64,000 nucleotides of DNA from Lachnospiraceae bacterium (GTDB lineage: Bacteria; Bacillota; Clostridia; Lachnospirales; Lachnospiraceae). The stretch is from positions 1 to 64,000 of the forward strand of contig JAFZOW010000006.1 of NCBI GenBank assembly GCA_017552715.1. The letters are read 5' to 3'. This document shows, piece by piece, positions 17,697-26,702 of this stretch. Within the stretch, counting starts at the first letter, position 1, and each line of letters begins with the position of its first letter. The notes under the pieces were generated by a model. The model saw nothing but the letters and a program-made list of their open reading frames with translations. It ran no database searches and was not told where the DNA came from. The translations under genes were made by a program, and so were the position numbers.

Positions 17697-20039
17697 GTGA
17701 ATCTGCGTGAACTGAAAAGCGGTGAGAGCGGAAGGATACTGACTACAGGCGGGGAAGGAGCCCTGCGGCAGCATCTTCTGGATATGGGGATGATACCCGG
17801 TGCTTTGGTCACTATCGTAAAGTACGCTCCCATGGGGGATCCGGTGGAGATCCGTATCCACGGTTACGAACTGACCCTGCGGCTGGCTGATGCGGAAAAG
17901 ATCGAGATCGAGCGCACGGAGGATACGGAAGAGAGGGCGGAAAAGGAATACGTTAAGACCGAACATCCGGGTCTGGGTGAAAGCGGACGTTTTCATCCGA
18001 AGGGCAGCGGCGATCCGCTTCCGGAAGGGACCCTCTTAAGCTTTGCCCTTATGGGAAACCAGAACAGCGGAAAGACAACACTCTTTAACCAGCTTACCGG
18101 CTCCAATCAGCATGTGGGGAATTTTCCCGGAGTCACCGTGGACCGGAAAGACGGACCCATACGGGAGCATCCCGATACCAGCATCACCGATCTGCCCGGG
18201 ATCTATTCCATGTCTCCCTACTCCATCGAAGAGATCGTTTCCCGGGATTTTGTCCTGAATGAAAAACCTACCGGCATCATCAATATCGTGGACGCCACGA
18301 ACATAGAGAGGAATCTCTATCTTACCATGCAGCTTTTGGAGACCAACATCCCCATGGTGGTGGCATTGAACATGATGGATGAGATGCGGGAGAACGGCGG
18401 AACGGTGAACATCAACCGCATGGAGCAGCTGCTGGGAGTGCCTGTGGTACCCATATCGGCCGCCAATAACGAGGGCGTGGACGAGCTGGTCTCTCACGCA
18501 CTTCATGTGGCGCATTACCGGGAACGTCCCCTGCGGCAGGATTTCTGCGATGAAAAGGATCATGACGGTGCGGTTCACCGCTGTCTGCATGCGGTACTGC
18601 ATCTGATCGAGGATCATGCCCATCGTGCGGGATTGCCGTTGCGCTTTGCCGCCAGCAAGGTGGTGGAGGGAGATGAGCGTATCCTGAACGCTCTTGCCCT
18701 GGATGAGAATGAGAAAGAGATGCTGGATCATATCGTTCTGCAGATGGAGAACGAACGGGGACTGGACCGGCATGCGGCCATGGCGGAGATGCGTTTTTCC
18801 TTTATCCGCAAGGTCTGTGCCGAGACGGTTCGGAAACCGAAGCAGAGTAAGGAACGGAGCAGGAGCGAGCGCATCGATAAGATCCTTACCGGCAGATATA
18901 CCGCGATCCCCTCTTTCCTGCTGATCATGGGGACGGTATTTTTCCTGACCTTTTTTGTGATCGGTGCTGCCCTCCAGTCCCTTCTGGAAAAGGGGGTGGA
19001 TGCACTGACCCTTGCAGCGGATCGTGCCCTTTCCTCCGCGGGAGTGAATGAGGTGGTACACAGTCTGATCATAGACGGGATCTTTGCCGGAGTGGGAAGC
19101 GTGATCTCCTTTCTGCCCATTATCCTGGTACTTTTCCTTTTTCTTTCCCTTATGGAGGACAGCGGCTATATTGCCCGTGTTGCCTTTGTGATGGATAAGC
19201 TCCTCCGGCGTATCGGCCTTTCCGGCCGGAGTATCGTGCCCATGCTGATCGGCTTCGGCTGCACGGTACCGGCGGTCATGGCAACACGTACATTGCCCAG
19301 TGAACGGGACCGCCGCATGACCATACTGCTCACGCCTTTTATGAGCTGCACGGCCAAGCTTCCCATCTATGCCTTCTTTGTAGCTGTCTTTTTCCCGAAG
19401 TACGGCGGGCTGGTGATGATGGGGCTGTATCTTCTGGGCATTATCGTGGGTATACTGGTGGCCTTTATCTACCGGAAGACCCTTTTCAAAGGAGATGCGG
19501 TACCCTTTGTCATGGAACTTCCCAATTACCGCATGCCCGGAGTAAAGAACGTCAGCTTTCTTCTGTGGGAGAAGGCAAAGGATTTCCTGCAGCGGGCATT
19601 TTCGGTGATCCTTCTGGCTACGATCGTGGTCTGGCTCTTACAGAGCTTTGATCTGCGTTTCCGGCTGGTAGAGGATTCTTCCGACAGCATCCTGGCAGCC
19701 ATCGCCGGCATCCTGGCCCCGGTCATGCGTCCTGCGGGCCTGGGAGACTGGCGGATCTGCACCTCCCTTATCAGCGGCTTTATGGCCAAGGAGAGTGTGG
19801 TGTCGACTCTTGGGGTGCTCTTCGGTGATAATGTGGCGGCAGCTTTCGGACCGCTGACTGCCGCTTCGATCCTGGTCTTTTCCTTGCTCTATACGCCCTG
19901 TGTAGCGGCTGTGGCAGCCATCAAAAGAGAGCTGGGGTCCAAGTGGGCCGTATGTGTGGTGCTATGGCAGTGCCTGGTGGCCTGGCTGGCCGCAGTACTG
20001 GTGCAGCTGATCGGAAGAGTCATGGGGCTTGCTGCGTGA
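17697..20039 (+). CDS. feoB: FeoA-FeoB fusion ferrous iron transporter
   Basis: A 780-residue Fe(II) uptake protein. Residues 1-75 form an SH3-like FeoA domain (GEGALRQHLLDMGMIPGA). The G domain starts near 119 with GNQNSGKTT, where FeoB usually has GNPNSGKTT; TDLPGIYSM (G3) and ALNMMDE (G4) follow. The membrane part carries two Gate motifs, including LIGFGCTVPAVMATR and LLYTPCVAAVAAIKRE, and the FMSCTAKLPIYAFF segment. The start is GTG at 17697, with GGAGG 7-8 nt upstream; the frame extends further upstream without a ribosome site. The stop overlaps the GTG of the next gene. Confidence 0.96.
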   Translation: MNLRELKSGESGRILTTGGEGALRQHLLDMGMIPGALVTIVKYAPMGDPVEIRIHGYELTLRLADAEKIEIERTEDTEERAEKEYVKTEHPGLGESGRFHPKGSGDPLPEGTLLSFALMGNQNSGKTTLFNQLTGSNQHVGNFPGVTVDRKDGPIREHPDTSITDLPGIYSMSPYSIEEIVSRDFVLNEKPTGIINIVDATNIERNLYLTMQLLETNIPMVVALNMMDEMRENGGTVNINRMEQLLGVPVVPISAANNEGVDELVSHALHVAHYRERPLRQDFCDEKDHDGAVHRCLHAVLHLIEDHAHRAGLPLRFAASKVVEGDERILNALALDENEKEMLDHIVLQMENERGLDRHAAMAEMRFSFIRKVCAETVRKPKQSKERSRSERIDKILTGRYTAIPSFLLIMGTVFFLTFFVIGAALQSLLEKGVDALTLAADRALSSAGVNEVVHSLIIDGIFAGVGSVISFLPIILVLFLFLSLMEDSGYIARVAFVMDKLLRRIGLSGRSIVPMLIGFGCTVPAVMATRTLPSERDRRMTILLTPFMSCTAKLPIYAFFVAVFFPKYGGLVMMGLYLLGIIVGILVAFIYRKTLFKGDAVPFVMELPNYRMPGVKNVSFLLWEKAKDFLQRAFSVILLATIVVWLLQSFDLRFRLVEDSSDSILAAIAGILAPVMRPAGLGDWRICTSLISGFMAKESVVSTLGVLFGDNVAAAFGPLTAASILVFSLLYTPCVAAVAAIKRELGSKWAVCVVLWQCLVAWLAAVLVQLIGRVMGLAA

Positions 20040-20782
20040 AAACAGCCGTGCGGATCGAAAAGAAGGCACACTTTGGTGACAGGGAGCTCCGCCGTGCGGT
20101 GATAGCGCCGGAGGTTTCGGAAGTAGAGGACTGGGCCTATGCCGCCTGTCCCCGGCTTGCGGAAGTATGGATCCCCCTGGGCTGCAGGCTTTCCAATAAG
20201 GCTTTTCAGGATTCGGGGGCACTGGAGCGGGTGTTTTTGTATGAGACGGAGGATAAAGCCGTGAATGCCTCACCGGAGCTTTTGGCCTTATCCCTGCTCT
20301 CCTGGCCCTCCTATACGGCGGAGGCGCTGGAGGCTGCAGCGGATGAGGCTCGTTTTCTTTCCTGGTTTGACGACAGGCTCAAGCTTTATCTGGCTGAAGC
20401 GGATGATGCGGATTACACTTCCTTTCCTGCCGGCGGTGAAGAGGATTATGACGATGAGCTTCTGGGCAGAGGGCGTCATATCCGTGCCCGAAGGGAGAGG
20501 AAGGCAAAGATGTGTTTCGAGAGGCTTCTTGCAAAGCCGGAAGCCGCCGGGGAGGAATTTGCGGGATATCTGAAACGATATGATCCGGATATTCCCTTTG
20601 CATTGATCCGTGGTGCCGGCGACCGCAGGGCCGTCTATGAAAAGCTGTATTTTAAGCATTGCAGGCATAGCCACGCCCAGCTGCAGACTCTGCTGGACTG
20701 TGCCGGTGATGATGCGGAGCTGCGTGCACTTATCATGAAGGAGCTGGGAGAAAGTTCTGTCCTTGATCTGCTGGAGATCTGA
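20036..20782 (+). CDS. Small protein with an LRR (BspA-like) N-terminus
   Basis: A 248-residue protein translationally coupled to feoB: its GTG overlaps the feoB stop (GTGA). The first 75 residues look like one or two BspA-type leucine-rich units (RRAVIAPEVSEVEDWAYAAC, then LAEVWIPLGCRLSNKAFQ). The rest is mostly alpha-helical and charged (DDADYTSFPAGGEEDYDDE). There is no signal peptide, so it seems cytoplasmic, unlike secreted BspA proteins. Its role next to the iron transporter is unknown. Confidence 0.75.
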   Translation: MKTAVRIEKKAHFGDRELRRAVIAPEVSEVEDWAYAACPRLAEVWIPLGCRLSNKAFQDSGALERVFLYETEDKAVNASPELLALSLLSWPSYTAEALEAAADEARFLSWFDDRLKLYLAEADDADYTSFPAGGEEDYDDELLGRGRHIRARRERKAKMCFERLLAKPEAAGEEFAGYLKRYDPDIPFALIRGAGDRRAVYEKLYFKHCRHSHAQLQTLLDCAGDDAELRALIMKELGESSVLDLLEI

Positions 20783-20828
20783 GGCATTCTGTCAAATAGT
20801 ACAAAAAAATCCCGGAGGGAAACGGATT

Positions 20829-20873
20829 ATTGCACAAAAATGCAATTGAATATTTGGAACTTTTATGTATAAT
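20829..20873 (+). promoter_or_regulatory. Promoter with operator-like inverted repeat
   Basis: TTGAAT (20846-20851), 16 bp, TATAAT (20868-20873). Just upstream and touching the -35 box is the inverted repeat ATTGCA (20829-20834), six bases, TGCAAT (20841-20846), a possible regulator site. The transcript would start near 20880 and lead into the lipoprotein gene. Confidence 0.6.
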
Positions 20874-20917
20874 GAGTGTGTCTGAAGGGGACACATTTTT
20901 CGGAGGAGGAAAAAACT

Positions 20918-21769
20918 ATGAAAAAGAAGCTGAATGCAGTACTGGGTCTGGGACTGGCGGTAGTACTGGCAGGTTGCGGCGGGAATGCTGCACAGGAGCC
21001 GGCTGCGGCCCCTACTGAGGCTGCTGCTCCCACAACGGCTGAGAGCAAGCCTGAGGAGACCAAACCGGAGGAGAGCAAGCCTGAGGAAGGCGGAGAAACT
21101 GATCCCGCTGCTGAGAGCCAGGATGGAGCTGTGATGTCTTATGCGGATTTTGCCGCTGCCGCAGTGGACAGTGAAGTGACCGTAGAGACCTATGTCCAGG
21201 CCAAACAGGGCTGGTGGGAGAAAGACGGTGTCGGCGGAGTCGCTACATTTTACACCCAGAACGAGGAAGGCGGATATTTCCTCTATGATATGCCCTGCAG
21301 TGAAGAGGATTATGCTAAGCTGACCGAGGGGACCAAGATCAAGGTCACCGGTTACAAGTCCGAGTGGTCCGGCGAAGTGGAGATCGTGGATGCTACCTAC
21401 GAGATCGAAGAGGGCAGCTACATCGCTACGGCCGAGGATATCACCGACAAGCTGGGTACCGATGCTCTTACGGATCTGATGAACCGCAAGATCAGCGCCA
21501 AGGGTCTTACCGTGGCGGATAAGGGTGACGGCAAGGCATTTTTCTACAACTGGGACGGCTCCGGCGAACAGGGCAGCGATCTGTATTTTGACGTGACCCT
21601 CGGGGATGCTACCTACACCTTCACGGTGGAGAGCTATCTCTGCGGTGCGGATACCGAGGTGTATAAGGCGGTTGAGGGCCTGCAGGTAGGCGATACCATC
21701 GATGTGGAAGGCTTCCTGTACTGGTATGAAGGTGCACAGCCCCACATTACTTCCGTGACCGTGAAATAA
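20918..21769 (+). CDS. Lipoprotein with two OB-fold-like domains
   Basis: A 283-residue predicted lipoprotein: MKKK, a hydrophobic stretch and lipobox LAGC (Cys20), then an Ala/Pro/Glu/Thr-rich linker with KPEESKPEE-type repeats to about residue 70. Two related beta-rich halves follow, each with a V(T/E)VETYV- or KISAKGLT-like strand and a (T)KIKVTGYKSEW or DTIDVEGFLYWYEG strand, suggesting tandem OB folds. The ligand is unknown. GGAGGA lies 10 nt before the ATG at 20918; the in-frame ATG at 20876 lies at the promoter and is unlikely to be used. Confidence 0.8.
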   Translation: MKKKLNAVLGLGLAVVLAGCGGNAAQEPAAAPTEAAAPTTAESKPEETKPEESKPEEGGETDPAAESQDGAVMSYADFAAAAVDSEVTVETYVQAKQGWWEKDGVGGVATFYTQNEEGGYFLYDMPCSEEDYAKLTEGTKIKVTGYKSEWSGEVEIVDATYEIEEGSYIATAEDITDKLGTDALTDLMNRKISAKGLTVADKGDGKAFFYNWDGSGEQGSDLYFDVTLGDATYTFTVESYLCGADTEVYKAVEGLQVGDTIDVEGFLYWYEGAQPHITSVTVK

Positions 21770-21793
21770 CTGCGGATCCTTTATGATCGATAC

Positions 21794-21823
21794 AAAGCGG
21801 TCGCTTGTGAGGCGGCCGCTTTT
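21794..21823 (+). terminator. Rho-independent terminator after the OB-fold lipoprotein gene
   Basis: Stem AAAGCGGTCGC (21794-21804) with GCGGCCGCTTT (21812-21822), one G-U pair, a 7-nt loop and a short U-run. Its loop and 3' arm also hold the -35 box and spacer of the metH promoter. Confidence 0.75.
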
Positions 21824-21833
21824 ATGATATAGT
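21805..21833 (+). promoter_or_regulatory. Predicted metH promoter, overlapping the upstream terminator
   Basis: TTGTGA (21805-21810), 17 bp and TATAGT (21828-21833) give a start near 21840 and a leader of about 134 nt. The -35 box is the loop of the preceding terminator. Confidence 0.5.
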
Positions 21834-21868
21834 AAACGCAGTTGTAACTGTTCTGAACACTGCGAGGA

Positions 21869-21957
21869 TGCGCACGGATTTTGTAAGGAAATATGCCGCT
21901 TTCAGCGGCCAAAATCCGGCGCAACAAACGACAAAACGAAAAGAATTTTGTCGTTTG
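21869..21957 (+). ncRNA. Structured metH leader, candidate cis-regulatory RNA
   Basis: Two stems stand in tandem. Stem 1 pairs TGCGC (21869-21873) and CGGATTTTG (21875-21883), with A21874 bulged, against CAAAATCCG (21910-21918) and GCGCA (21919-21923): 14 bp. It encloses an 11-nt one-sided bulge and the hairpin GCCGCT-TTC-AGCGGC (21895-21909). Stem 2 is a perfect 12-bp hairpin, CAAACGACAAAA (21925-21936) with TTTTGTCGTTTG (21946-21957) and a 9-nt loop. It ends 4 nt before the AGGA of metH. I do not recognise it as a SAM, SAH, THF or cobalamin riboswitch. Confidence 0.6.
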
Positions 21958-21973
21958 CTATAGGATAATGGCT

Positions 21974-24460
21974 ATGGATATAAGAGAAAGAATACGAAAA
22001 GGATATACATTTTTTGACGGCGGCTGCGGTACCATACTGCAGGCGGCGGGGCTTATGCCCGGTGAGCTTCCGGAGCGCTGGAACGAAAGTCATGCGGATG
22101 TGATCCGCGGCATGCATTTTGATTACCTGCTGGGGGGCGTGAACATCTTAAAGACCAACACCTTCGGAGCCAATTGCATGAAGTTCCCGGAGGATGGGGA
22201 GCTGGAGCGTATCGTTGCGGCAGCGGTGGGGAATGCAAGGGCAGCCATAGCGGCAGCAGAGGGGAAGAGTACGCTTCCCGGACGTGAGGCTGCGGATCTT
22301 TCCGCTGTGGCGGAGGATCATTATGTTGCACTGGATATCGGTCCGCTGGGGAAGCTCTTAAAGCCTCTGGGGGATATGGATTTTGAAGAGGCCTATGGGA
22401 TCTTTAAAAAGACAGTTGAAGCCGGGATGAAAGCCGGGGCGGATCTGATCCTCATAGAGACCATGAATGATATCTATGAGGCCAAGGCGGCCATACTGGC
22501 GGCGAAGGAGAGCGGCCTGCCGGTTTTCCTTACTACGGCTTATGACGAGAGCGGGAAGCTCCTGACCGGGGCGGATCCCAAGACCGTGGTGGCGGTGGCG
22601 GAGGGCCTCAGGGTGGATGCCCTGGGAGTCAACTGCAGCCTGGGGCCGGAGCAGATGATGGGGATCGTGGACGAGCTTTGCCGCTATGCCTCGGTGCCGG
22701 TGATCGTCAATCCCAATGCCGGCCTGCCCCGTACGGAAGGGGGCCGTACCGTATACGACGTGGGACCGGAAGAGTTCCGTGCCTCCATGATAAAGATCGC
22801 GGGCAAGGGTGCCCGTATCCTCGGAGGCTGCTGCGGCACTACGCCGGCACATATAGGAGCCATGATCGAGGAAGTGCTGACGACTGAGCCCAAGCCTCTT
22901 TCCGAAAAGGAGATCAGTCTCATCAGCTCTTATACCCATGCGGTAGAGTTCGGAAAGAAGTGCGTGCTCATCGGTGAGCGAATCAATCCCACCGGCAAGA
23001 AGCGCTTCAAGGAGGCGCTTCGGGCTAACGATATGGACTATATCCTGCAGCAGGGTCTGCTGCAGCAGGAGCAGTTTGCGGATGTGCTGGATGTGAATGT
23101 GGGCCTGCCGGAGATCGATGAGGTGGCCATGATGGAGGCGGTGGTGACGGAACTGCAGGCGGTCTGTGACCTGCCGCTGCAGATCGATACCACGGATCCC
23201 ATTGCAATGGAGTGTGCTCTGCGCCGGTACAACGGCAAGGCCATGATCAATTCCGTAAACGGCAAGGAAGAGGTGATGAAGCAGGTCTTCCCTCTGGCCG
23301 CAAAGTACGGCGGTCTGGTGGTGGCCCTGACCATCGATGAGGAGGGGATCCCGACTACGCCGGAGGGCCGCGTGCGGATCGCAGAGCGTATCTACGAACG
23401 GGCGGCGGAATACGGGATAAAGAAAAAGGATATCATCATCGATCCCCTGGCCATGAGCATCAGTGCGGAAGCAGATTCGGCCAAAGTTACCCTGGGGGCG
23501 CTGCAGCGTATACGGGATGAGCTTCACGGGCTGTCCAGCCTGGGGGTTTCCAATATCTCCTTCGGCCTGCCGAAGCGGGAACTGGTGAATTCAGCATTCT
23601 TTGCCCTGGCTTTGGAGAACGGGCTTTCCGCAGCCATAATGAACCCGGCCTCAGCGGAGATGATGAAGACCTATTACAGCTACTGTGCCCTGAAGGCGCT
23701 GGATGAAAACTGCACGGAGTACATTGCCTTTACGGAACGTTACGTGGAAGCAACCCCGGCTGCGGGAACGACAGCTGCGGAATCGAAGAGTGCTGCAGGC
23801 GGAGAGAGCTATGCCGCCATCACGGATGAGAGTCTGCGTCCCCTGGCGGAGGCCATCGTTAAGGGACTGAAGGACAGAGCCGGAGCGCTCACTTCCGAGG
23901 CACTGGAGAGTGGAAAGGCTTCCATGGATCTGATCGACGGGGCTCTGATCCCGGCACTGGATATCGTGGGAAAGGGCTTCGAGCAGAAGCGTATGTTCCT
24001 GCCCCAGCTGCTCATGAGCGCGGAATCCGCGTCGGCCGCATTTGAAGTGATACGCCGGCGTATGGCGGAGAGCGGAGCGCAGCAGGAGATCAAGGGACGC
24101 CTCATCCTGGCTACGGTGAAAGGGGATATACACGATATCGGAAAGAATATCGTAAAGGTGCTGTTGGAGAATTACGGTTTTGAAGTGATCGATCTGGGGA
24201 AGGACGTTCCTCCGGAGACCATCGTGGAAACGGCAAAGCGTGAAGGCATAAAGCTGGTGGGCTTAAGTGCCCTGATGACTACTACGGTGCCGGCCATGGA
24301 GGAGACCATAAAACAGCTGAACGCGGAGCTGCCGGATTGTAAGACCGTAGTGGGCGGGGCCGTGATGACCCCGGAGTATGCAAAGATGATCCATGCGGAC
24401 CGTTACTGCAAGGATGCCATGGATACGGTGCGTTTCGCGGAATCCTTCTTTGCCTCATAA
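21974..24460 (+). CDS. metH: Cobalamin-dependent methionine synthase, short form
   Basis: It transfers a methyl group from methyltetrahydrofolate to homocysteine via B12. The order over 828 residues is a homocysteine-binding barrel (FFDGGCGTILQ, then VNCSLGP and GGCCGT with the zinc cysteines, about 1-300), a pterin-binding barrel (GERINPTGKKRF, about 325-590), the cap helices and the B12 domain with GDIHDIGKNIV, whose His is the lower cobalt ligand. It ends after the B12 domain, so the SAM-dependent reactivation domain is missing, as in many anaerobes. ATG 21974 is preferred to 21968 because AGGA lies 8 nt upstream. glyA follows. Confidence 0.95.
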   Translation: MDIRERIRKGYTFFDGGCGTILQAAGLMPGELPERWNESHADVIRGMHFDYLLGGVNILKTNTFGANCMKFPEDGELERIVAAAVGNARAAIAAAEGKSTLPGREAADLSAVAEDHYVALDIGPLGKLLKPLGDMDFEEAYGIFKKTVEAGMKAGADLILIETMNDIYEAKAAILAAKESGLPVFLTTAYDESGKLLTGADPKTVVAVAEGLRVDALGVNCSLGPEQMMGIVDELCRYASVPVIVNPNAGLPRTEGGRTVYDVGPEEFRASMIKIAGKGARILGGCCGTTPAHIGAMIEEVLTTEPKPLSEKEISLISSYTHAVEFGKKCVLIGERINPTGKKRFKEALRANDMDYILQQGLLQQEQFADVLDVNVGLPEIDEVAMMEAVVTELQAVCDLPLQIDTTDPIAMECALRRYNGKAMINSVNGKEEVMKQVFPLAAKYGGLVVALTIDEEGIPTTPEGRVRIAERIYERAAEYGIKKKDIIIDPLAMSISAEADSAKVTLGALQRIRDELHGLSSLGVSNISFGLPKRELVNSAFFALALENGLSAAIMNPASAEMMKTYYSYCALKALDENCTEYIAFTERYVEATPAAGTTAAESKSAAGGESYAAITDESLRPLAEAIVKGLKDRAGALTSEALESGKASMDLIDGALIPALDIVGKGFEQKRMFLPQLLMSAESASAAFEVIRRRMAESGAQQEIKGRLILATVKGDIHDIGKNIVKVLLENYGFEVIDLGKDVPPETIVETAKREGIKLVGLSALMTTTVPAMEETIKQLNAELPDCKTVVGGAVMTPEYAKMIHADRYCKDAMDTVRFAESFFAS

Positions 24461-24485
24461 GGATACGCAGGATCCCAAAGCTGTC

Positions 24486-24514
24486 TTGTCCCGTAAGAGG
24501 GATTATGATATTAT
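24486..24514 (+). promoter_or_regulatory. Predicted glyA promoter
   Basis: TTGTCC (24486-24491), 17 bp and TATTAT (24509-24514), 34 nt before the glyA ATG, so glyA may be transcribed separately from metH as well as by read-through. Confidence 0.45.
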
Positions 24515-24547
24515 AAAGCCAATGAAAATCATATAGGAGGAAAGAAC

Positions 24548-25786
24548 ATGTATTCACTGGAAGAATTAAAGGCAGTCGATCCCGATATCGCCCAGGCGAT
24601 CGTGGATGAGCAGGAGCGTCAGAACAGCCATATCGAGCTGATCGCCTCCGAGAACTGGGTAAGCCATGCGGTAATGGCCGCCATGGGTTCGGTGCTCACC
24701 AACAAGTATGCCGAGGGTTATCCCGGAAAGCGTTATTACGGCGGCTGTGACTGCGTGGACGTGGTAGAGACCCTGGCCATCGAGCGTGCCAAGGAGCTCT
24801 TCGGTTGTACTTATGCCAATGTTCAGCCCCACTCCGGTGCCCAGGCCAATCTGGCGGTGCAGTTTGCCATCTGCCAGCCCGGCGACACCATCATGGGTAT
24901 GAACCTGGATCACGGCGGACATCTGACTCACGGCAGCCCTGTGAACATCTCCGGCACCTATTTCAAGATCGTGCCTTACGGTGTGAACGAACAGGGCGTG
25001 ATCGATTACGATGAGCTCAGACGCATCGCTCTGGAATGCAAGCCTAAGATGATCATCGCAGGTGCCAGCGCCTATGCCCGCACCATCGATTTCAAGAAAT
25101 TCCGCGAAATGGCGGATGAAGTGGGAGCCGTGCTCATGGTGGATATGGCGCATATTGCCGGTCTGGTAGCCACGGGCTACCATCCTTCACCCATCCCCTA
25201 TGCGGATGTGGTGACCACCACCACCCATAAGACCCTGCGGGGCCCCCGTGGCGGTCTGATCCTTTCCAGTGAAGAGAATGCCAAGAAATATAAGTTCAAC
25301 AAGGCAGTGTTCCCCGGCATCCAGGGCGGCCCCCTGATGCACGTGATCGCTGCCAAGGCCGTGTGCTTCAAGGAAGCACTCTCGCCCGAGTTCAAGACCT
25401 ACTGCAAGGGTATCGTGGATAATGCCCAGGCTCTTGCCAAAGGCCTTCTGGACCGCGGTCTTTCCATCGTATCCGGCGGCACGGACAATCATCTGATGCT
25501 CCTGGATCTGACTCCCTTCAAGCTGACGGGTAAGGAAGTGGAAGCCTGGATGGATGCGGCGCATCTGACCGCCAACAAGAACACCATCCCCAACGATCCC
25601 CAGAAGCCCAATGTGACCAGCGGTATCCGTCTCGGCACACCTTCCGTTACCAGCCGCGGCATGAACACGGAGGATATGGACCGTATCGCTGAAGCTATCT
25701 CGCTCATCGTTAAGGAGGGAGAAGGGGCTGTGCCCAAAGCACGTGCTATCGTGGATGAACTGACTGCAAAGTATCCACTGAAATAA
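24548..25786 (+). CDS. glyA: Serine hydroxymethyltransferase
   Basis: A PLP enzyme that interconverts serine and tetrahydrofolate with glycine and 5,10-methylene-tetrahydrofolate, feeding the one-carbon pool used by the neighbouring methionine synthase. The 412 residues match bacterial forms. The signs are the N-terminal [42 protein letters not shown] and the PLP-lysine motif [19 protein letters not shown] lies just ahead of the ATG. Codon choice is strongly biased towards C/G-ending codons, as expected for a highly expressed gene. Confidence 0.98.
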   Translation: MYSLEELKAVDPDIAQAIVDEQERQNSHIELIASENWVSHAVMAAMGSVLTNKYAEGYPGKRYYGGCDCVDVVETLAIERAKELFGCTYANVQPHSGAQANLAVQFAICQPGDTIMGMNLDHGGHLTHGSPVNISGTYFKIVPYGVNEQGVIDYDELRRIALECKPKMIIAGASAYARTIDFKKFREMADEVGAVLMVDMAHIAGLVATGYHPSPIPYADVVTTTTHKTLRGPRGGLILSSEENAKKYKFNKAVFPGIQGGPLMHVIAAKAVCFKEALSPEFKTYCKGIVDNAQALAKGLLDRGLSIVSGGTDNHLMLLDLTPFKLTGKEVEAWMDAAHLTANKNTIPNDPQKPNVTSGIRLGTPSVTSRGMNTEDMDRIAEAISLIVKEGEGAVPKARAIVDELTAKYPLK

Positions 25787-25791
25787 AAAAC

Positions 25792-26685
25792 ATGGCAAGC
25801 TACAGGAAGCTTTTGTTCATCGTCAATCCCCATGCAGGCGTGAGTAAGAAGGAAAGCACGCTGACGGATATCATTCTGACTTTTTCGGATCATTACTACG
25901 AGACCATCGTCTGTTGTACGAGAGAGCCGGGAGATGCTGCCAATATCGTGCGGGAACACGTGGATGATGAGATCGACCGCGTGGTCTGCATGGGAGGGGA
26001 CGGGACGCTTTCCGAGGTGATCGGGGCGCTTCGTACCTATGCGTGGGATAAACCTCTGGGCTATATCCCCGGAGGTTCCACCAACGATTTTGCCGCAAGC
26101 CTGCAGCTGTCCATGGATCCGGCCGAGGCGGCGGAGCATATCATGAAAGGCAAGCCTCATCGTCTGGATATAGGGACTTTTAACGGACGGTATTTTGTAT
26201 ATACCGCTTCCTGCGGTATCTTTACGAGAGCTTCTTACGAGACGCCGCAGAGCGTTAAGAACGTTCTGGGGCATCTGGCCTATGTGCTGGAGGGTATGCG
26301 TGAGCTGCCCCAGACCCGGCCCTATCATATGCGCGTCAGGGCGGAAGACCGGGTCTATGAAGATAATTATCTTTTTGTTTCACTCTGTAATACCTTCTCG
26401 CTGGGGGGCGTGATGAACTTTAAGGAGGAGCATGTGAACCTGTCCGACGGCATGTTCGAGCTCCTGATGATCAGCCGGCCCCGGGATCTGATGCAGCTCA
26501 GGGATATCGTGCAGGCTCTGAGGGAGCAGCGATATGATACACCGCTGGTCACTTTTCTCAAAGTGGATCAGCTGACCGTTTCCTGTAAGGATAAGCCGGA
26601 CTGGTCTTTGGACGGGGAGCGGGCTGTAGCAAAGGAAGTGAACGAGTTTACGGTGATCCCCGGCGGGATACAGATGTTTTACTAA
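25792..26685 (+). CDS. Diacylglycerol kinase-like lipid kinase
   Basis: A 297-residue cytoplasmic kinase of the DgkB/YegS family, which phosphorylates diacylglycerol or related lipids. It begins YRKLLFIVNPHAG and carries the nucleotide-binding CMGGDGTLSEVIGAL and YIPGGSTNDFAASL. The C-terminal half shows VNLSDGMFELLMI. There is no visible Shine-Dalgarno sequence; the ATG lies only 5 nt after the glyA stop, so translation probably depends on coupling to glyA. The substrate (diacylglycerol, sphingoid or undecaprenol-like lipid) cannot be fixed from sequence. Confidence 0.9.
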   Translation: MASYRKLLFIVNPHAGVSKKESTLTDIILTFSDHYYETIVCCTREPGDAANIVREHVDDEIDRVVCMGGDGTLSEVIGALRTYAWDKPLGYIPGGSTNDFAASLQLSMDPAEAAEHIMKGKPHRLDIGTFNGRYFVYTASCGIFTRASYETPQSVKNVLGHLAYVLEGMRELPQTRPYHMRVRAEDRVYEDNYLFVSLCNTFSLGGVMNFKEEHVNLSDGMFELLMISRPRDLMQLRDIVQALREQRYDTPLVTFLKVDQLTVSCKDKPDWSLDGERAVAKEVNEFTVIPGGIQMFY

Positions 26686-26702
26686 AATAAAAGGAGCAGG
26701 GC

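Noticed and set aside
17697..20039. FeoA-FeoB fusion as a novelty, including GNQNSGKTT in place of GNPNSGKTT
   Set aside because: FeoA-FeoB fusions and this substitution are already known in Clostridia; annotated but not listed as a finding.
21837..21864. Third hairpin CGCAGT...ACTGCG in the metH leader
   Set aside because: Its left arm lies at or before the predicted transcription start and the loop is 16 nt, so it may not exist in the RNA.
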